64,000 nucleotides of DNA from Closterium sp. Naga37s-1 (taxonomy: Eukaryota; Streptophyta; Zygnematophyceae; Desmidiales; Closteriaceae): contig CANJKZ010000430.1 of assembly GCA_947471745.1 (NCBI GenBank), positions 5,001-69,000 on the forward strand, in the 5' to 3' direction. Under the pieces are notes generated by a model. The model was not told the DNA's origin. It did no database searches and was given only the letters and a program-made list of their open reading frames with translations. Below, in pieces: positions 1 to 11,705 of this stretch. A program made the position numbers and the translations under genes. Numbering within the stretch: position 1 is the stretch's first letter; each line of letters opens with the position of its first letter.

Positions 1-1510
1 CTGCGATGACTGGTGAGTGGTACCCCCTATCTTTGAGGGGTGTGCTCCTCCCCAGGTACCTGTCTCTGCTGCCTCCGCTGCTATTGTAGAGCTCGCCCCT
101 ACTACTGAGGTCGCAGCTATTGCTGCTTCCTCAGGCGAGCGCGGCGGGCGCAAGGGTGGTCGTCCTCGTGGTGAAGGTGGATGTGCTGCCGCACCTGGGG
201 GAGCTGCAACCGGAGGAGATATTGACTCTGGGGGCGTGGCGGCACTGCAGCAGCAGCCGTAGCAGCAGCGTCTGTTGCTGCCGCAGCAGCGACGGGCGGT
301 GCAGCAGTGGGCGTCTCAGCAATAGTGGGGCCCTAGTGGTCAGGGTGCACTGGTTGTGGTGGCGGCCCTGCCAATTGGGTGTCGGGTCACAGTGATGCTG
401 GGTCGTGCAAGTACCGTCTTCAGACTGGCCTTGGCATCGGCACCGTCTGTGAATGTACAGATCACATTCGGTGCGTTGCTTCCGCCGCCTTGATGACCTC
501 TACTGCATGCACTTCGGTCTTCAGGCTACTACCCCGGACTGGTACTCTCTGATGATGCGTGGTGTGCCTATCTTTAGTATGGACATGGGTGATGTTCTTG
601 CCACCTTGTATGCATCTGAATCTAGTCTTGTTGGACCTTATAATTCTTATGCATCTAGTAGGGTCAGTAGCTGATGCATGTGTAGGATCCTCTGCAGACG
701 TGTCACTTTCCTTCACGCTTGACTCCAGTGCCTCCCAATGTTTCATCCCCGACCATACGAGCCTTGCGCCACTTCGATCTCCTGTCCCGGTTGCGCTGGC
801 TATCCCTTCCTCTTGACCGATTGCCGCGCGCAGCTCTACTATGCTCCTGTGTCCGGCAGTCCCCCTCTAGCTCCCCTACGGTTCTTCATATCCCCTCGTT
901 CTCCAGGAATTTGGTTTGTGTGGGTCAACTTCAGGACCTGAGTGTCACCACCACGTTCCCTGGCACAAGCGGTTTGCGACCTGTATGGACTCTACCACTG
1001 GGGCTCCTCTTGCCACGTCCTCTCGGGAGTCAGGGTCGGGCCTCTTCTCACTGCGCAATGAGTCTTTCCCCGTGTCTACGTCTGGTCAGGTAGTCGTGTC
1101 TTGCTCGTGTCGGTCTCTCACCCACCCGTCACTTCTCTGGCACCACCACCTAGCTCATTCCTCCTTTTCGTGTATGCGTCAGATTTTTTCCCGTCGCCTT
1201 GTCGCGAGTCTCCTATAGTCACTTGCCCCACTTCCTCCTTCATCTGCGCCATCTTGCACTCAATGCGTCAAGGGCTGCCAACGTGCCGCCCCTCGCTCCT
1301 CCTCGTTGTCTCGCGCCACTCAGCCTCTTCAGACCCTGCACGTGGACCTCTGGGGCCTAGCCCGGGTTGCTGGGCCTCGCGGGGGGCACTACTTTCTAGT
1401 AGTCATGGACAAGCTTTCCCGCTACACCACGGTGTTCTCGTGGCACCGGAAGGCCGACGTGACTGACGCTCTTCTCCCGTAGCTCGTGGTCGTCCGCACC
1501 TAGCGAAGCC
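1..1510 (+). pseudogene. Decayed Ty1/copia gag-pol fragment (element E)
   Basis: Conceptual translation gives, in order but in shifting frames, the landmarks of the copia polyprotein found intact at 54321-58842. These are the IFEGCAPP linker near 26, a Gly/Arg/Ala/Gln-rich stretch, a Cys-His cluster (C-K-Y ... C-E-C-T-D-H ... C) near 400-470, PIFSMDMGDVLATLYA near 575, and a protease core FTLDSSAS near 715 in which DSGA has become DSSA. The GAG-pre-integrase motif LLWHHHLAHSS lies near 1135. The start of the integrase (QTLHVDLWGLARV, then YFLVVMDKLSRYTTVF) lies near 1330-1440. In-frame stops follow at 1480 and 1501, and no integrase remainder or reverse transcriptase is present. This is a dead, truncated copy whose 5' part lies left of the window. 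Confidence 0.8.
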
Positions 1511-1515
1511 CTGGT

Positions 1516-2500
1516 TTATGTCTGCCTTGCATGTGAAATTTTAGCTCTATACCATGATGGTTCAATAGCCTCGATAAGCTCTGGGAGGGTGCGTGCTGCG
1601 TCTGGGTGAAACTCCTCCGCGAGAATTATAAGAATTATTGTACCTCCACCACCTCCGCCTCCACCTCCTCCACCGCCTCCATCCCCTCCACACTTCATGC
1701 CACTCTCGCGACTGCACTGCCGACCAGAGGCAGCAGCTGCTGCAACCTCCGTAGAGGCAGCAGGCTCGGCAACGAAAGCTGAAGTCACGGGAAAGGCAAG
1801 GAGGGACGGGGCACATTCATCAAAGATGGGGGGAAGTACAGAACCTGAGGCGATAGCAACAACATCGAGGCGGGCCTCAAACTCTTTGAGACGCGTCTCA
1901 AAGAGTTCGATGATAAGGGTCATGGGGTCCACGGTCATGAACTGGTCGCGGGAACCCGCAAAGCGATCAGGGGGCGGTTCACGAGGAAGTACAGTGTCAC
2001 ATACAGGGCGGAGGGTTCTTAGGAAGCAGCGCAGGGTTTGCAGCTGCACGAAAGCTGGAGTCTAGCGAGCGTGGGTGCGTGATCAGGTCAGCCACTGTGA
2101 GAAAGGAGGGGAGGTCAGGGTGAAAGAAGGGCAGTAGCTAACGGCCTACAGTCGCAATGGCAGTAGTGGAATAGCGATAGACAACAGTGTCCACGAGCTC
2201 CTCGCCGTCTTCGCCTGGTCAAAGTGACTTTGCTAGGACGGCGGGAGGAGGTCAGTGATGGCGAGGCGAGCAGATGCGTCACGTGCTCGCCAACGCATGT
2301 ACTCTATACGAGCCTCGTCATGGGCCTTCTGCTCATTTGCAGAAGGGTGAGTGATAAGAGGAGGAGGACAAGACGGGGCCATGAGCTTACAAGCAGCGTG
2401 CTCTAGCAGGGGAATTTCATTGAGAAGCTGGCTCTCCAAGTGACGCCACCTGGAGCCACGTCTGAAACTCGGTTGCTCGCCCCTCAGCATCAAAGCGTAG
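1516..2500 (-). pseudogene. Decayed copia gag pseudogene (element D body)
   Basis: Read on the minus strand from about 2490 downward, this translates into a broken gag. Segment RWRARDASARLAITDLLPPS matches QWQTRDAAARLAIRNHLP of the intact gag at 53848. Later segments, in other frames, read VDTVVYRYSTTA, HPDLPSFLTVADLITH and DQFMTVDPMTLIIELFE, ending in PPIFDECAPS and a poly-Gly tract near 1640-1680. Internal stops and frame changes make it non-functional. The strand is opposite to the fragment at 1-1510, so the two are separate insertions that converge near 1510-1560. A 28-bp perfect palindrome lies inside it at 1880-1907. Confidence 0.8.
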
Positions 2501-3644
2501 AACCCTAGACGACGCTATAGCAGCTAGAGGGACAGGTAGTAGGCTATCAGGTGCGGTACGTGCGGTGCCACGGGCGACAGAACGTGTTGTACGTGTGTTG
2601 CCATGGTACGTCCGGGTGGTTACGGATGGCTACGAACGACACAACGGTCGGCTACTAACTGCAGAACGGACGCTTACAGATAGCAAGGACACTGGTGGCA
2701 GTATGAGTGCTGCTGGGGGGCAAGAGTGGGCGGTGGTCAAGGTACGGGATGCAGCTAAGGCGGCTCGGGCAGCTGGTGGCACATGATGCAGTGGGCACTA
2801 TGGGTGACGTGCCACCAGTGCGCTGCCTGCAGAACGGGCAGCGTGCTGGCAGCAGCCTATGCTGCTAGTGGGGCGCGTTGGCGGCATCCTACGCTCCTGC
2901 TGGCGCTGCTGGCGGCTGCATATGCTGCTTTCTAGTGCTGCTGGCAGAGGCCTATGCTGCTGCTGGCGCGTGCTGGCGGCGGTTTACAGCTGCTAACACT
3001 TCTGGCAGCCGCCTATGTCACTGCTAGCGCACGCGTTCGGATGCTTGCTGGTGTGTGCGTTAGGTCGTGATGCGCGGCTGTTGCTGATCGTGTTTCTAGC
3101 GCGGGTGCTTCCTAACGCAATGGCGACAGCAACGGGACGGGTAGCAGTGGTTGCGGGCGGCCCAGGGTCGGGCGACAGCAACGCAACGGGATATGCGGGG
3201 CGCGACTGGGGGGGTTAGCAGGGTGTGCTTCAGGTCGCGGCGGAATGTTCCCACGGGGGGGCGTTCTAAGCTCGAAGGACGCGGCCCGCAGGGGCTTTCC
3301 TTACTGGGCGACGCGAAAGGCCCCTAGGGACTGTCCTACGGGGCGACGTGAGGGGCCCGCGGGAGCTTCTAATGGACGCGCTTTAAGGGGCCTGCGAGGG
3401 CACGTTAGGGGGCAACGGGAGGGCGTGTTTAGCGGCTGCGATTAGGGCGCGCTAAGGGACAACGGGAGGGGGAGGCAGCGCGGCCGCGACCTAGTGGCAC
3501 CGGGAGGGCCCAGCAGGGCCGGGACCTAGGGGTGATAGGATAGGCTAACGGGGCGCGACGTGATGCTATGGTAGGGGCGCTCTCTGAACACGCTAGGCTA
3601 GGAATGGGCTAGGTACGGGCGAGTGGCAGAGCAGGCTAGGTATC
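2501..3644 (-). other. GC-rich untranslated leader of element D
   Basis: This lies between the primer binding site and the gag of the minus-strand copia copy. It contains degenerate short repeats: TGCTGCTGGCGGC-like units at 2780-3010 and GGGCGCGAYGGG-like units at 3180-3560. It shows no convincing coding frame. Elements B and C have comparable GC-rich repetitive leaders, so this looks like a family trait. The leader sequences themselves are not obviously homologous. Confidence 0.5.
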
Positions 3645-3658
3645 TAGTGATGATACCA
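3645..3658 (-). other. Primer binding site of element D
   Basis: The minus strand reads TGGTATCATCACTA immediately inside the LTR end. Its first eight bases match the plant copia primer binding site TGGTATCAGAGC, which is complementary to the 3' end of initiator Met-tRNA. Together with the LTR at 3659-3776 it fixes the orientation of this copy. Confidence 0.7.
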
Positions 3659-3776
3659 TGTTAAAGAAGTGTGAGAACGAGAATGCGTGAAGTAGTAACG
3701 AACAAGGGTACGGATATGATGGAAACCCTAGCTAACGCTAGCCTACCAGAATGTATATGCAACGTACAGTTTGACA
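3659..3776 (-). repeat. 5' LTR of element D (118 bp)
   Basis: On the minus strand the sequence begins TGTCAAAC at 3776 and ends TTTAACA at 3659, directly followed by the primer binding site. It shares GTAGGCTA, TAGGGTTTCC and ATTCTCGTTC blocks with the LTRs at 53066, 53214 and 58843. At 118 bp it is extremely short for a copia LTR. The flanking five bases at 3777-3781 (TGTGG) would be one half of a target-site duplication; the other half cannot be located because the element is truncated. Confidence 0.75.
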
Positions 3777-6192
3777 TGTGGGAGGGGTGGATTTCCTCAA
3801 CTCGTGGTTCTCTAAGAGCCTCGGGTAGCTGACTGAGGCTGTGGGCCAGGATGTGCCGAGCTTGCCCTTTTGCGTCGCTGGCCCGCTCGGTTTGTCTTTT
3901 CCTAGCGTCGTCGTGTTGGCTGGGGAGGAGCTCCAAGCTGTTCGCCATTTGGCCCGTGATGATTCAACCCCAACCCCTTTCACATCCCTCTAAAGCCATG
4001 GTATTGGAGCATTGGCCTTGATCTGTCCCGGCTCATGCAAACTCCACTTTTACAGCTGCTGAGTGGGGCATTGTTCCAGTTGCGCGTTTTGGCCTTCCAA
4101 TCCAGCTGCATGCCGTTGTGTATGCGGCACGGCGTATACGGACCCGGGCGGTCGAGGGCGGAAAAGAAAGGCTCGTTGTGATGGGCATGGTCTTATTCAT
4201 TTTCCTTCTGTCCGTGCTTTGGGTCGCCACCGCCTTTAGTTGATTGTTGGTTGTCAATTCGGTCGTTGGGGTAGTTGTGCAATAGTTTTGTTGCGTACAT
4301 GCTGTAAAACACTGTTTTGATAGAATGGAAGTGCTGGAAAGAGATTATTCCAACCTTTGAGCACAATTGTTTTTGAGACTCTTTCTAACGTAGAAGAAAT
4401 TAAGAAGTGAGGATGATATTTCTATAACCCGTGGAACCGACCGTTTTACTGGAACAAATGGTTGACTGTCTTGGAAAGGTTGTTTGTGAAAGAGCACGCT
4501 GTACAGGCTGGAACGGTTGGCCAGTGGCCACTGTCTCCAGCTGTCGCAGAGCTGTCCGTTTGGTCCTTTGCAGGGCGTGAGATAAGAGAACGCACGCACC
4601 CTTCCATGCTCAGCGCCTGGGCAGTGGGGGCACTGGACACCAAGGACCGAAGTGATTCGTTGAGGATAATATCGCGTCGCAATTCGACGCACCCGCGAAC
4701 CGCGCTGACATAATTCCTCCAAACCAAACCAGAACCGAGGCTAGTGACACAAGAAGAATTTCAGGGGCAGTGCTCCGAAGCTCAGCCTTGTGCGATTGAC
4801 ACTTCATCGCGGGCGTAGCACATTTTCTACTGTACAGCTAGCCGAGCAGTACTGTTCAGCGAGTGCGACGGGTCTCTGATGCGGCTTCAGGTGAATCGTT
4901 TGTCGCCTGTGGGCCTCAGGTGGAATCTATGATAGACGTTTGGGGCATACGTGGTTTGACGTTGAGAAATGCAAGCTGTACTCACCAGCAACACCATGCG
5001 AACTTAACTTCAACAGAACATTATGATAGTGTAGATAACTCAAATGTTATTTTCTCAAGCAGTCACGGTTGATTTGAACCTTCAACTAGACAGCGTGAAA
5101 TAAGACGAGGGTTAAGTACGAGGTTTATGAAAAATGCATTCTGTAGTTCACGAGGTGACACTCGAAACAAAACTATTTCATGAACTAGTCAGCGGATAGA
5201 TACAACTTGCCATCCACACACTTGTCGTATGTAGCTGTACTTCCGAGATCCAAATCGGATGCTGTCCCAACTGACTTTGTATGTTTCCTAAACAACATAG
5301 CCTGTTGCTGTCTTCTATCGAGTCCTCCATGAGCGTAAGAACAATACTGATGTACAGCAACGTCCCTCCTCTGAGAAAACGACACTGATTCTTAGAACGT
5401 TGATCAGTGATGTTAGAAGAGGACATGCGCCGAGTCTACTATCAGGAGAGCATTTAGTCTCACTAATTATGTCAGCTTCGTGAAGAACATCAAATGTACG
5501 CCACAGCTTCAGTGAGACCTCATACACTTATGGGCGGCCACATCCGTCAGCGAGCAACAAAAAGGGGTAGCCATTGATAACGCCAAAACAATCGTGTCTT
5601 TTTGCGACTGGCAGTGGCTAGCACTAAATGTCGTTCTCGTCTCTCAGTCCACATTCACCAGTGGAAGCTCTGGACGTCTTGTTTTCAGGGGCCCATGAAT
5701 GTCCCATATTCTCATCTCGATTGCTAAAAAACGAAGCATTCCGGTCAGTTGGTTTGTCCAGCCAGATAGGTTTGCCTGCCACAACTTGATTCATCTTTCT
5801 TCTCACCTGGCTTGAAGGTCTTCCATAACCTGCCGAACCCCCTGCCCCTTACCCACTTCCTCGCCGAACTTAGTGGCTAGCTCTGGTAGCGTCGTGCAAC
5901 CTGCAGCCTCCACGCATTTCCCTGTAGGGGTTCAATCAATTTGGCATTTCGCTGGATCCGTAACAATTCTGATTCAGTTCTGCGCCTGACGCCTCACATC
6001 TTCGCGAACAACACTGACTCTTTCACCTTCGACAGTTTTTCACTAGGCACAAGAGCAGGAATACTAATTGCTGGACCAGACTCTTCACACTCGAATAACG
6101 ATTAGCTTGTCTGCCACCCTTTTTTTGGAGTTCCTACGGGCCCTACTTAGTACGTCACGAAAATCTCCCAAAGCAGCTTGGAAAACGCAGCC
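3777..6192. other. Intergenic region without a recognised gene
   Basis: About 2.4 kb between the copia LTR and the glycosyltransferase. Composition is less GC-rich than the coding regions. Open frames here (for example 4345-4722 on the minus strand) encode nothing I recognise and lack splice-supported extensions. The last few hundred bases presumably hold the promoter of the gene starting at 6193, but no specific element stands out. Confidence 0.5.
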
Positions 6193-7747
6193 ATGGCGGG
6201 CGGAGCCGCTCCCACGTCCTATGGCCGTCTCATGAACAAACTGCGCAGTCCGGTCCAGATTCTGTCGACGTTCGTTCTCGGACTCCTACTCCCGTTTGCA
6301 TTCTACGTCTTCTGCGACAGTGCGATCGGCATCGACATCTCGCCCATCTGCTACCTCGTCGTTGTCTTCATGCTCGTGCTTACCGCGCTCGTCGTGTGGA
6401 TCGAATGTTTCCTCGCCGTATTCAACCGAGAACCTGTACCTGAAGAACCAGGATCGCCTTATCCACCGGCTTCCGCAATCATCGCAGCGTATCTTCCCAA
6501 CGAGTCGGACACTATCTTGGAGACAATAGAGGCCTTTCTCAACGTTGAATACCCCGCGCCACTTCAGGTGAGAAGGCGCCCCGTCCTCGCTTCAGTTGGT
6601 CTATTCCCCTCGAAACTGTCTGATGGCCGATGCTGAGAACCATGTCTAATGCTTTATCTTTATCTGTGATCTCTAGGTCATCTTGGCGTACAACACGCCA
6701 CGCGACATGCCCGAGATGGAGAGCATCCTCGCTGAGATGGGAAGGCAGCGCCCCGATCGCTTCCTCCCTTACCGCGTCATCCATTCCCGTTCCAAGGCCG
6801 AGAACGTGAACGCCGCCGTGAAGCTGATCAGAGGCGAGTTCGTGGGTGTATTCGATGCGGATCATTGTCCGGCGCACGACTCGTTCATGCGCGCCTGGAA
6901 GTGGCTTAGCAACGGGTACGACATCGTGCAAGGGCATTGCCTCGTGCGAAACGGCGACGACAACTGGGTTGCGCGCGCCGTCGCAGTCGAGTTCGAGACG
7001 ATCTACTCTATCGGCCATCCCGGGTCAGAGTCTGTTCACCAGTTCGGCTTCTTCGGCGGCTCCAACGGTTTCTGGAGGTCGGGGCTTCTCGCGCAAATCG
7101 GAATGGATGCTTCCATGCTGACGGAGGATATCGATTCCTCCATCCGTGTGCTTCTAGCCGGTGGTCGCATCAAGTCGGACCCTGGTCTTATTTCTTCGGA
7201 GCTTGCGACGACGACGTTAAAGCAGATTTGGAATCAGCGCATGAGATGGGCACAGGGCTGGTTCCAGGTGTCGATGCGCCATTTCTTTGCCGGCATGACC
7301 TGCCGAAACCTCTCTGTGTGGCAACGATTCGGGCTCTTCCATCTGTTCGTGTGGCGCGAAATCTACCCGTGGCTGTCCCTTCAGATCCTCCCGCTTCTGT
7401 GCTTCATCGCGTACAAAATGAAGGGCTTCGGATCCATCAACTGGTTGGACTTCGTTTACCTGGGCACCACCGTGTTCACCTTCTCCTGTGGGCCTGCTCA
7501 AATCATCTTCGCTTATTTCAAATCTGAGAAAACCATCAAGAAAAGAGCCGCGTGGTGGTGGTTTTACTTCTTCTTCGCGATGATTTTCTACACTGAGTTC
7601 AAGAACGTGATCGCGCGGGTGGCGCACATAAAGGAGTTCATGAAGGAGAAGGCGTGGATGGTTACGCCTCGGACAGTCTCGACTCAAAGACAAGCGTTCA
7701 AGGAGTTGAGAAAAGGGGGTGGAGGCATGGAGGTTGTCGTGAGATGA
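6193..7747 (+). CDS. Family 2 processive glycosyltransferase, membrane-bound, two exons
   Basis: Exon 1 is 6193-6567 and exon 2 is 6677-7747. The 109-bp intron has GTGAGA donor and CTAG acceptor, phase 0, giving 481 residues. The ATG at 6193 sits in CAGCCATGG. Two hydrophobic segments lie at about residues 25-45 and 50-75. The catalytic GT-A core follows: D185-A-D187, T274-E275-D276, and the Q312-R-M-R-W316 signature of processive beta-glycan synthases (QxxRW). Several hydrophobic helices make up roughly residues 335-440. The fold predicts addition of sugars from a nucleotide-sugar donor, with the product translocated across a membrane. The QRMRW variant and compact size look more like bacterial, fungal or cellulose-synthase-like enzymes than plant CESA, which is about 1,000 residues with RING and plant-specific inserts. 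The substrate cannot be told from sequence. The gene looks intact. Confidence 0.9.
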
Positions 7748-9071
7748 GTGCGTGCATCGCGGTGCGCTGTGATGGCGTGCCTTATCAATGCACCGCGATT
7801 CGACCAACCCCTCACATTGTTCTTCGCCCTGGCTTTTCTCGAAGGTGACTTGTCAGGGGCCACTTCACATAGGCGATGCTCTCGTAAGAGGCACTCGACA
7901 AGAGGACAGCACAGTCAATATGAAGGGCATTTCCTAATGAGGTGGCAACACTCTCACACGTCAGTTTCAAGAGGGACTTCATTCCTCTTTTCTCGTATCC
8001 ACTCCCTTGTGGTGTGAGAGTTTGTGCAATAGTGTATCTTAAGGAAGTATTCAATTCATTTCAATTCAATCCATGGCTACGCGGTTCGAGAATATTAATC
8101 TCCTTAGTTGGGTCGCAATTTCTTCGTTCCCTATTCCTTTAGACGGGTCCAGGAAAAGTGGACTAGCCTCGCATTCTCTCCAAATGCCAAGCACATTTGC
8201 ATGGTCTCCAAATGCCACGAAAGTTGGATCAGAGATGCGGCGCGTAACAGTGCGCAGGTGTTTCTGAAAGCTGGATTCCACAGAAGCGACAAACGCCAAA
8301 CCTGTATCTCCAGAGGTCCACATCAGGTGGGCTTTGGTGGCCTGTTGAGCTGTGCACTGTTACGAACGCGTTTGGGTCCCACCACAGGCTTCCGACCTTG
8401 CACGAAAACTTTGGCTGCGCGGAAAATACTGTGGTTTGTTTTTCCTGCCCTGGACTGGTTCGGATGTCCCACTACAGTTTACACTGGACTCGATGCAGGA
8501 TTACACTCGGTGGTGTAACAACACATTAGCGAAAGATGGACGCGAAACAAACTTGTAACAAGCTCTACAGTAGGGATACTCAACCACTACTTCTCACATG
8601 TTTAGTCCATCCACACATTTTAGCGTTATGAAATATTCCTGGAAACATGTTTATTTCCCTTCCTATCGGGAGGGTCTGACTGATGAGACCTCTTCATGAA
8701 GTAAACATACAATTTAAGCTCGTAAACCATTAACCGACCATTTCCACCCTCAACATCTGCCACATCCAAGAACCATAGCAAGTCCATAGATCTAGCAAGA
8801 GTGTAAGGAACAGAAGCTTGACGGAGGGCAAAGGGAAAGGATGTAAAGACAGCGAGGCAAGAAAGTCGGGGCAAGGGGAGGGATGGTGAGGACTTTGAAG
8901 CTTCATAGCATGTATAAATATCTGTATGCATAAATACTCTGGGTGCAGCCGCACGTCATGGAAAGGAGCTGCTAAAGATCTCAAAGTATGAGCGAGTGCA
9001 ATGCACGTGGGATGAGGCATGTTAGCAGGTGCGTGCGGCGCAGTGTGTTTGCGTGTGTTAGCAGTGCCCAT
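7748..9071. other. Intergenic region
   Basis: About 1.3 kb between two convergent genes, the glycosyltransferase (+) and the kinase (-). It presumably contains both 3' untranslated regions. I see no conserved coding frame, tRNA or repeat of note. Confidence 0.5.
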
Positions 9072-11674
9072 TCAAAAGAGCCCACGAGGAGTGGACCCAG
9101 TCTTGGCAGAGTTTGTCCTTCGGGTTAGCGGTGCTCGCTTCGATGGCGAACCAGAAAACAGCCCCCTCCTCACACCTGCTCCACCAATCCCCGCCTCGCC
9201 ACCACTCCCGACACCTCTACCCCCTTGTCCTCCTGCCGGTCCTGCCTGCATTGCATTGCTCTCATAGAGCCCAAGAGCGACAGCAGCAGCTAGTGCACGA
9301 TCCTGCTCTAACTCCCCTCCAGCCCCAGCAGGGCAAACCCCGCTAGCAACATCTCCGTTCACACCACTACTCTGGTTACCACCAGCAGAGCTGTTGCCGT
9401 TGCTGCCACTGCCGCCGTTGCCGCCGCCGCCCCTGCTGATGCTCCGAAAGAGGCTCTTCACAGAAGCACGGGCGATGGCAGAGGCAGCAGCGAAGGGGGA
9501 GGCAGAGGAGGAGAAGGGGCTGCTGCTGGATGCGGCTTGCGTTGGGGTGCCAACACTGGTGGGGGTAGCACTCGAGAGAGGGGACGATGGTACAGCGCTG
9601 CAGGTCGTGGTGGGAGTGGTGTTGGCAGTGGTTGGATTCGCAGGCGTGTGAGTGACAGCAATAGAGGTGTTTGGAGGAGTGGAGGTGAACAGGGGTTGAC
9701 CTGCAGTGATGGATCCAAAGGCTCCAGGTCCAAAATAAGGATTGGTTCCATGGGAAAAGAGAGACGCAGAGCCATCAGCAGCAGCTGGCGCTGCAGCAGG
9801 AGCAGCAGCATTGCTGGTTTTGGTGCCGAAGCTGCCGGCACCAACGATAGCGCTTCATGGAACGGCAGGGAGAAGTTGAAACGCGGAGCGGTTGCAGTAG
9901 CAGATGCAGCGTTGTTGAGCTTGGTGGGAGATGTGCTCAGAGCAGAGAAAGCAGCCATGATTGCGGAAAGCCCAGTGGAAGCAGGTGCAGCTGCAGCTGT
10001 CACACCTGCCTTTACACCAGCAGCAGTACTGCCTGCTGTCGCAGCAGCAGCAGCAGCAGCGGCAGCCGCTGCGGCAGTGGCAGCATCAGGAGCAGCAGGG
10101 GGAAGGACTTCTCCCGTGGAGGAATAGATAGCCTTAGGCACGGGAGCGCCGAACCTGTCGATCTGCACCGCAGGGGAGAGACGGGCTCGAAAAGCAGATA
10201 TGGACCCCACCGACCCAGGGCATGAATCCCCTGCTGCAGCAGCAGTGGCGGCAGCCTCAGCAGCTGCTGCAGCCACTGCTGACATTCCCGCGCCCTTCTC
10301 TCCTCGCCCTGCTCGCTCGTCGTTCCCTCCACCGCTCACAACCTGGGCCTTGCGCAGCTTCCTCTTGGGCGAAAACAGGTAGAAAGGGCTGCTGAGAGCA
10401 GACGGGCGCGTGCGCTGGGACGTGATGGGGCCTAGGCTGGTTCCTCCCCCTCCCCCCCTCATAGCCTTGGGTGCAGGCGCGAGTGAAGGCGGCACAGAGA
10501 CGCAAACAGCAGACGCTGATACCGCTGCTGCGGACGCTGCCAGTGCAGCAGCCGATGCAGCAGCAGAGGGAGCAAGTGGAGCAGCAGAGGCAGCGTTGCT
10601 GGCAGAGTGGGCTTGGGCAAACAAGCACCTCCGACGACCGGGGCTGATACCCTCTCGGTTGCCCAACGAAATCTTCCCAGCCGATCCCCGGCTGCCCTCC
10701 CCCATGATCGTATCCGCCACTGCTCTTCCTCGGGTGAATGCACCATCTTCCAGGTCTGCTGTTCCCAGCCGGAAAGCGCCTGGCGCCCCAATAGAGAAGA
10801 GGCCAATAGGGGGGCTGCTGCAGGCGCAGTGAGGGGAGTGGTAGCCGCCACTGCAACCCCGACTGCCTGACCACACACCAGCACCAGTGCCAGCACCAGC
10901 AGAAGCAGAAGCAGGGGCAGGGGCAAGCGGTGACTGTGCCAGAACGGACGACTGTTGCAGCTGTGCCACTCCTGCTGCTCCTGGTGCAGCTGCTGCAGCT
11001 GCTGTGCTAGTAGTGGGTGCGCTTCTACCGAAGATGACGAAGGTGCCAGGGGGGAGGGCTGTGGGTGAGCTTGAACCGGCTGGGCTGGACTGACCAGGGA
11101 GAGGAGAGGGGGAACTGGGAGCGGCAACGGCGGCAGCTGTAGCATGGACGGCAGGAGCAGCTGTAGCGACGGCGGTTGCAAATGGAGAGGTGGCGGGAGC
11201 TGGAGCGGCAGAAACGGAGAGAGGTGCTGTGGTGTCGTAAGGAGAAGGGGCACGGGCGGTGGGGGCAGCGGAAGCAGCGGCACCAGGGGCAGTGGGCGTG
11301 TGGGACAGGCTGAACGCAGAGGTAGGGAGCATGGAGAGTGGAGGTAGCGGGGCGAGGAAAGGCGTGGGGCAAGAGGAAGCAGACGAGGCGAAGGAAGGAG
11401 CGGGAGAGGCGGCAGGAGAGGGAGGCAGGAATGCAGAGGAAGAGGTGGGGTTGGGGCAGGTGAAATCCGGTGCCGGAAGCAGGGGCGGAGTAGGGTTGGA
11501 GTGGTGGTAAGCGGAGGAGTGGTTGAAAGGGGGAGTGGGGGCGAAGGCAGCGAAGGCGGGGTCTTGGCCTGGCAGGCGAGGGTAGAGAGGGGACTGCCCG
11601 TGCATGTAGCTGTGGGCAAAGCCACGCCCGTGCGCTTGAGTGGGGGGGAACTGACTGAATTCCTGCATCTGCAC

Positions 11675-11705
<31 letters not shown>

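Noticed and set aside
4345..4722. 125-codon minus-strand frame with several Cys residues
   Set aside because: No recognisable motif, no supporting splice structure, and a length expected by chance in 2.4 kb of non-coding DNA.
9458..9850. C-terminal Leu/Pro-rich end of the long kinase frame
   Set aside because: Composition changes abruptly and the neighbouring frame continues the earlier style to 9072, so I take the latter as the true end.
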